Origin: Alphaproteobacteria bacterium | Lineage (GTDB): Bacteria; Pseudomonadota; Alphaproteobacteria; CAAHEQ01; UBA3637 | Direction of reading: 5' to 3' | NCBI GenBank assembly: GCA_017540065.1 | Contig: JAFYBU010000103.1 | Coordinates: forward strand, 1 to 10,547 | Length of the DNA: 10,547 bases | Shown: positions 7,533 through 10,547 of the stretch, one piece after another | Position numbering within the stretch: position 1 is the first letter of the stretch | Layout: each line of letters begins with the position of its first letter | Translations under genes and position numbers: made by a program | Notes under the pieces: model-generated | Told to the model about the DNA's origin: nothing | The model's input: the letters and a program-made list of their open reading frames with translations, nothing else | The model's database searches: none

Positions 7533-7718
7533 TTAACCTCCGACGACGGCACCGACAGCCGCAGCAAACACAAAATCAATGACAACCAATAAAACAGCCA
7601 ACACAATGCTTGCCCCGATTACAACAAAAGTACCACGTAAAGCATCCCCCCGCGATGGCCAAGTAATTTTTGAAACTTCTTGCTTGACCTGGCGTACAAA
7701 CTGTGCTGGTGTTGTCAT
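7533..7718 (-). CDS. secE: Preprotein translocase subunit SecE
   Basis: Essential clamp subunit of the SecYEG protein-export channel in the inner membrane. It is the short, single-span form typical of alphaproteobacteria (61 residues). The amphipathic N-terminal helix carries the family pattern FVRQVKQEVSKITWPSRGDA, with the invariant Trp-Pro, followed by one hydrophobic span at about residues 28-56. The ATG at 7718 lies 6 bases after AAAGG. It is the first gene of the minus-strand cluster. The tRNA-Trp gene that often precedes secE in bacteria is absent here; the upstream sequence goes directly into a promoter and the divergent trcR. Confidence 0.95.
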   Translation of the reverse strand: MTTPAQFVRQVKQEVSKITWPSRGDALRGTFVVIGASIVLAVLLVVIDFVFAAAVGAVVGG

Positions 7719-7777
7719 TTTTAACCTTTCTAAATTTTAGACGCGCCTACTTTTCCATTATAGAAAAAGTTCTGCAT

Positions 7778-7806
7778 ATTATACTCAAAAAAATCTTTTC
7801 TGTCAA
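7778..7806 (-). promoter_or_regulatory. Sigma-70 promoter of the secE-nusG-ribosomal protein cluster
   Basis: On the minus strand a perfect TTGACA (7801-7806) and a perfect TATAAT (7778-7783) are separated by exactly 17 bases. This predicts transcription starting near 7771, about 50 bases before secE. Immediately upstream (about 7807-7845) is a long A/T-tract region resembling an UP element. A second TATAAT copy (7757-7762) has no fitting -35. Full consensus plus an UP-like stretch implies strong growth-linked transcription. Confidence 0.85.
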
Positions 7807-7888
7807 CACCTTTTTAATCTTTTTTTAATAATTTCTTAAAAAAGAGGTCTTATTTTGAAAATAAAATCGACAAAACGGGAAATACTTC

Positions 7889-7917
7889 TTGCCTTTTTGG
7901 GCAAAAAAGTGTATGCT
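7889..7917 (+). promoter_or_regulatory. Candidate promoter of trcR overlapping an inverted repeat
   Basis: TTGCCT (7889-7894) and TATGCT (7912-7917) are separated by 17 bases and lie about 35 bases upstream of the trcR start. Each box matches consensus at four of six positions. The left box is one arm of the inverted repeat TTGCC-N6-GGCAA (7889-7904), which could be an operator. The promoter is plausible rather than certain; the repeat is directly visible. Confidence 0.45.
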
Positions 7918-7951
7918 TACTTCATTCAAAAAACAACAGAAAGGAACTATC

Positions 7952-8467
7952 ATGACACTCCCTTTAATGCCAAAAGCCACTGCTGTGTGGTTAGTTGAAA
8001 ATACAGGATTGACGTTTAAACAAATCGGGGAATTTTGCGGAATGCACACATTGGAAGTCCAAGCGATTGCCGACGGTGATGTGGCCAGCCATATCGTGGG
8101 AATGAACCCCATCACAACCAATCAGTTGACTGCCGAAGAAATTAAACGTTGTGAAGCAGATGAAAATGCCTGCTTAACATTGGCCAGCAATCCGGAAATT
8201 GAAAAATTGTTAAACAAAGGATCCAAATTCTTGTCTCAATCAAAACGTATGATTCGTCCGGCTGCTATTTTGTGGTTGGTAAAAAATCATCCAAATTTGA
8301 CGGACGGTCAAATTATCCGTTTGATTCGGACAACAAAACCGACGGTAAAAGCCATTCGGGAAAAAACACACAAAAATCTCAGTAAAATTCAGGCACAAAA
8401 CCCTGTCACTTTGGGATTGTGCACCGAAGCTGACTTAAACGCTGCCGTTGCCAAAGCTAAAAAATAA
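7952..8467 (+). CDS. trcR: DUF1013 cell-cycle transcriptional regulator, TrcR family
   Basis: Member of the DUF1013 family, nearly confined to Alphaproteobacteria. In Caulobacter the family (TrcR) is described as tracking with RNA polymerase and controlling cell-cycle transcription. The 171-residue product starts MTLPLMPKATAVWLVENTGL, the family hallmark. A first helix-turn-helix-like unit covers about residues 20-43 (LTFKQIGEFCGMHTLEVQAI). A second lies at about 107-130 (LTDGQIIRLIRTTKPTVKAI), ahead of the conserved NPVTLGLCTEADLNAAV tail. The ATG at 7952 follows AAGGAA by 5 bases; an upstream in-frame extension to 7889 would run through the promoter region and lacks family support. It is divergent from secE and heads a set with the next two genes. 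Confidence 0.93.
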   Translation: MTLPLMPKATAVWLVENTGLTFKQIGEFCGMHTLEVQAIADGDVASHIVGMNPITTNQLTAEEIKRCEADENACLTLASNPEIEKLLNKGSKFLSQSKRMIRPAAILWLVKNHPNLTDGQIIRLIRTTKPTVKAIREKTHKNLSKIQAQNPVTLGLCTEADLNAAVAKAKK

Positions 8468-8478
8468 TGGGGAATTTT

Positions 8479-8805
8479 ATGATTGAAAGAAAATATACCG
8501 TTACGGTTCCCGACAGACAAGGGATCCCTGTTCGACAAACATATACAGACAAATTGTCCCTGGACGGAACAACTATTTACACTTATCGTCAAGACGGGAC
8601 TCTTTGTTTAAGAAAAGGTTTTACGGAAAAAGGGGAATATATCGAAACAAAGTATGATTGGGCGGGTAAAAAAGCCAGCTATCACCTTATTGGCGGATCT
8701 CCCGATCCGGAAACAGCACGTCTGTTTTTCCCCTGTCAAGTAAACAGAAAAACAGTCTCTGTTCCCTTTTGCCGTCGTTTACAACTTGAAAACCAGAGAA
8801 ATTAA
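8479..8805 (+). CDS. Conserved-looking hypothetical protein between trcR and gapR
   Basis: Not recognised. The 108-residue product (MIERKYTVTVPDRQGIPVRQ onward) is polar and soluble-looking, with no signal peptide or membrane span. It is rich in Thr, Tyr, Lys and Arg, and its alternating pattern in the first 75 residues suggests a beta-sheet fold. The end (PCQVNRKTVSVPFCRRLQLE) is basic with two cysteines. The start is ambiguous: an in-frame ATG at 8467 overlaps the last base of the trcR stop, which would be classic coupling but has no ribosome site. The ATG at 8479 has GGGGA five bases upstream and is preferred. It ends 12 bases before gapR, so all three genes are probably one transcript. 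Shared expression with two chromosome/transcription proteins hints at a related role, without direct evidence. Confidence 0.8.
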   Translation: MIERKYTVTVPDRQGIPVRQTYTDKLSLDGTTIYTYRQDGTLCLRKGFTEKGEYIETKYDWAGKKASYHLIGGSPDPETARLFFPCQVNRKTVSVPFCRRLQLENQRN

Positions 8806-8817
8806 GAGGAGAAAAAA

Positions 8818-9072
8818 ATGGAAGAAAATCAAAATGTGTCTAAGGACGCAAGTCAGTTAAATACCTTCATTGACCGTATTGAACGTTTGGAAGAAGAAAA
8901 AAAAGAATTATCGGCTGATATTCGGGAAGTTTTTTCAGAAGCCAAAGGGGCCGGATTTGATGTCAAGGTTATGCGTCAAGTGTTGAAATTACGTAAAATG
9001 GATCCTGCCGATCGCGCCGAAACGGAATTTTTGCGTGATGAATACAAAAAATTATTGGGAATGACAGAATAA
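8818..9072 (+). CDS. gapR: DUF2312 nucleoid-associated protein, GapR family
   Basis: GapR-family proteins bind A/T-rich, overtwisted DNA ahead of replication and transcription machinery, and are widespread and often essential in Alphaproteobacteria. The 84-residue protein matches the family throughout. There is a short polar N-terminus, then the long coiled-coil dimerisation helix (about residues 15-45; FIDRIERLEEEKKELSADI). The signature EAKGAGFDVKVMRQVLKLRK (about 41-60) and a C-terminal helical hairpin region ending in LLGMTE follow. The basic residues of the signature are the DNA-contacting ones in the family. GAGGAG lies six bases before the ATG, a strong ribosome site. It converges with the next gene, with only 4 bases between stops and no recognisable terminator. 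Confidence 0.95.
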   Translation: MEENQNVSKDASQLNTFIDRIERLEEEKKELSADIREVFSEAKGAGFDVKVMRQVLKLRKMDPADRAETEFLRDEYKKLLGMTE

Positions 9073-9076
9073 TTTT

Positions 9077-9283
9077 TTATGTTTCGGGGACATTTTGCAG
9101 GACTGGCTTTCTTTTTGTCCTGAATATCCATTTATCAACCCAAAAAAACAAAAGACCGCCGACCAAGTTGCCAATGATTGTGGCAAAAAGTGTTCCATAT
9201 ACGGATAACCCCGCATAACAGGCTGCCAAAATTGGGGTCGACAGTTGCCATCTTATTAAATAAAGCACATATTTTTTGAGCAT
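9077..9283 (-). CDS. Small integral membrane protein with RWQLSTP motif
   Basis: A 68-residue inner-membrane protein with two predicted spans, roughly residues 12-30 and 32-52, separated by a short turn. It carries RWQLSTPILAACYAGLSVYG and, later, ATIIGNLVGGLLFFWVDKWI, ending in a basic tail. Similar short proteins with an RWQLSTP...GNLxGGLxFFWVDxxIF pattern occur scattered in bacteria and resemble half of a GtrA-like membrane domain; their function is unknown to me. The ATG at 9283 has AAGGAGG just upstream (4-base spacing), so the longer TTG-initiated reading to 9307 is rejected. It lies 76 bases downstream of the transporter gene on the same strand and may have its own weak promoter. Confidence 0.75.
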   Translation of the reverse strand: MLKKYVLYLIRWQLSTPILAACYAGLSVYGTLFATIIGNLVGGLLFFWVDKWIFRTKRKPVLQNVPET

Positions 9284-9359
9284 GCGTCCTCCTTCACAAA
9301 AGCACAATTTTACCTATTTTTTTACAAAAATCCAGTCTTTTTTATGTCAGATGATTTTT

Positions 9360-10226
9360 TTATTTTTCCGGTTCCAAATGAATCATAATTTCACTGTCGG
9401 GATAAATTTCATGAATCAGACTTTCTGCTTTATCTGCAATTAAATGTGCCTTTGCCAAAGGCATATTTCCATCCAAAAGTAAAGTCATTTGAATAAAAAT
9501 TTGGCACCCGGATTGGCGCGTCCGTAAATCTTGAATTTGTTTGATTTCCTTTAACGCATTCAACTGCGTTTTTATTTTGTGTTGAACGTTCTTGGGTAAT
9601 TCTTCATCCATTAACATGGCAATTGAAGCGCGTAAAATATACAAAGCGCTTTTTAACAAATACAAACTAACCCCCACCCCAAATACACAATCAATCCACC
9701 CGGCTGAAAAAATATAACTGAACACCAAAGAAATCAGTACACCTAAATTCATCATCAAATCGCCGTTATAATGAGCATTATCTGCACGAATAGACAAGGA
9801 TTCCGTTTGACGAATAACAAACATTTGGAAACGAATCAAAAGGCCGGTTAAAACCAAAGTGAATAAAATAACACTTATACCCCACATGGAATGTGTCGGA
9901 ATTTCCTGACGCCCCCAATGAAGTACAGATTCAAAGGCCAACCACCCTGCTGATACCAACAAAATTAACCCTTGGACAAAACTGCCGATTCCCTGAGCTT
10001 TTCCGTGTCCGAAGCGATGTTTTGTGTCGGCGGGTTGTAAAGAATGACGAACGGTAAAAAAGTTGATGGCGGATGTCATTAAATCTTGCACAGAATCAAA
10101 TAAACTGGCCAAAATAGCAACGGATCCTGTTATGAAAAACGCAAAGCTTTTCATAAAAATCAACGTTGTTGCCACCGCAACCGAGGCAACACTAGCCCCC
10201 ATCATCAATTTGTTTTTATTGGTCAT
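9360..10226 (-). CDS. fieF: Cation diffusion facilitator transporter, FieF-like
   Basis: A proton-coupled exporter of divalent metals (iron, zinc, manganese or cobalt in the family) across the inner membrane. The 288-residue protein has the usual six spans and a soluble C-terminal domain. The transport-site ligands are all present: Asp44 and Asp48 in the DSVQD motif and His152 and Asp156 in HYNGD. The second site Asp67/His70/His74 lies in PADTKHRFGHGKAQ. The span-2 stretch SVAILASLFDSVQDLMTSAI is strongly FieF-like. The C-terminal metallochaperone-like domain ends in IMIHLEPEK. The ATG at 10226 has only a weak GAAGAA upstream. Which metal it moves cannot be read from sequence; the gene symbol reflects closest resemblance. 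It is divergent from the J-domain gene. Confidence 0.92.
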   Translation of the reverse strand: MTNKNKLMMGASVASVAVATTLIFMKSFAFFITGSVAILASLFDSVQDLMTSAINFFTVRHSLQPADTKHRFGHGKAQGIGSFVQGLILLVSAGWLAFESVLHWGRQEIPTHSMWGISVILFTLVLTGLLIRFQMFVIRQTESLSIRADNAHYNGDLMMNLGVLISLVFSYIFSAGWIDCVFGVGVSLYLLKSALYILRASIAMLMDEELPKNVQHKIKTQLNALKEIKQIQDLRTRQSGCQIFIQMTLLLDGNMPLAKAHLIADKAESLIHEIYPDSEIMIHLEPEK

Positions 10227-10285
10227 TTCTTCATTTTAAGTCTTTTTTTGAAAAAAAGCCATAGATTTTTTTGTATAACCGCCCT

Positions 10286-10302
10286 ATATTATACAATAAT
10301 AT
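10286..10302. promoter_or_regulatory. A/T palindrome in the divergent fieF/J-domain promoter region
   Basis: ATATTAT-ACA-ATAATAT is a perfect palindrome with 7-base arms. It sits about 60 bases before fieF and 18 bases before the J-domain start, in the 94-base divergent gap. Read on the minus strand it contains a perfect TATAAT (10288-10293), possibly the fieF -10 box, although no good -35 lies at the right distance. It may be an operator or simply overlapping -10 elements. Confidence 0.35.
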
Positions 10303-10320
10303 GTTTAAGGAGATTTAAAA

Positions 10321-10547
10321 ATGGCAAATTTATATGATATGTTAGGGGTATCTAAAACAGCATCCGATGCCGAAATTAAAAAGGCCTATCGGAATTTAGC
10401 ACGTACTTTACACCCGGATGTCAATCCGGATAAAAAAGCCCAAGAAAAATTCAAAGCGGTCACGGCCGCCTATGAATTACTTTCCAATAAAGATAAGCGC
10501 CGGCGTTATGATGCGGGTGAAATTGATGATAAGGGGAACCCGACACC
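10321..10547 (+). CDS. J-domain co-chaperone (DnaJ-class), N-terminal part
   Basis: The window cuts this gene after 75 complete codons. The visible part is a complete J-domain: MANLYDMLGVSKTASDAEIK, the invariant His-Pro-Asp at residues 31-33 that stimulates Hsp70 ATPase, QEKFKAVTAAYELLSNKDKR, then RRYDAGEIDDKGNPTP. The GEID continuation is characteristic of the alphaproteobacterial DnaJ-class proteins that lack the zinc-finger region. Canonical DnaJ has a Gly-Phe-rich linker here, so this is more likely a CbpA-like or accessory J-protein than DnaJ itself. AAGGAGA (10307-10313) is a strong ribosome site with 8-base spacing. Domains after residue 75 cannot be seen. Confidence 0.93.
   Translation, partial: MANLYDMLGVSKTASDAEIKKAYRNLARTLHPDVNPDKKAQEKFKAVTAAYELLSNKDKRRRYDAGEIDDKGNPT

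Noticed and set aside
7889..7951. N-terminal extension of trcR to an upstream start at 7889
   Set aside because: The family begins at the MxxPLMPKATAVWLV segment, the ATG at 7952 has a good ribosome site, and the extension covers the predicted promoter.
1..10547. CRISPR array, insertion sequence, phage or defence system
   Set aside because: No regularly spaced repeats, transposase, integrase or defence-domain protein was found on either strand; the window is core chromosome.

Overview
The window suggests an A+T-rich alphaproteobacterium. Three gene families that are essentially restricted to that class lie together: a DUF1013 regulator (TrcR type), a DUF2312/GapR nucleoid protein, and an alphaproteobacterial-style J-domain protein whose J-domain ends in a GEID stretch. 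The ribosomal proteins and RpoB read as alphaproteobacterial as well. Base composition is clearly A+T-rich, which fits a host-associated or uncultivated lineage better than a free-living high-GC relative. The species cannot be named from the sequence alone.

The left three quarters (1-7806, minus strand) hold the classic transcription/translation cluster, read from right to left: secE, nusG, a small cysteine-rich ORF, rplK (L11), rplA (L1), rplJ (L10), rplL (L7/L12), rpoB, and the first 34 codons of rpoC. A near-ideal sigma-70 promoter (TTGACA, 17-base spacer, TATAAT) stands in front of secE. Three gaps in the cluster contain RNA structure. The rplA-rplJ gap has the fold expected of an L10 autoregulatory leader. 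The nusG-rplK gap has three hairpins in front of rplK. The rplL-rpoB gap has two hairpins where attenuation or processing is known in other bacteria.

Divergent from secE is a three-gene plus-strand set (7952-9072): trcR, an unrecognised gene of about 108 codons, and gapR. TrcR-family proteins are described as acting on or with RNA polymerase and GapR as a chromosome-binding protein, so this set sits back to back with the genes for RNA polymerase beta, beta' and NusG.

The right end holds two minus-strand membrane-protein genes: a 68-residue small membrane protein, and a FieF-like cation diffusion facilitator with all its main metal ligands. A divergent J-domain co-chaperone gene is cut by the window edge.

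The least explained element is the 63-codon cysteine-rich ORF between nusG and rplK. It is translationally placed as part of the operon, resembles no family I recognise, and has an overlapping second reading frame that could mean a frameshift. No tRNA, rRNA, CRISPR array, insertion sequence or phage element was seen.
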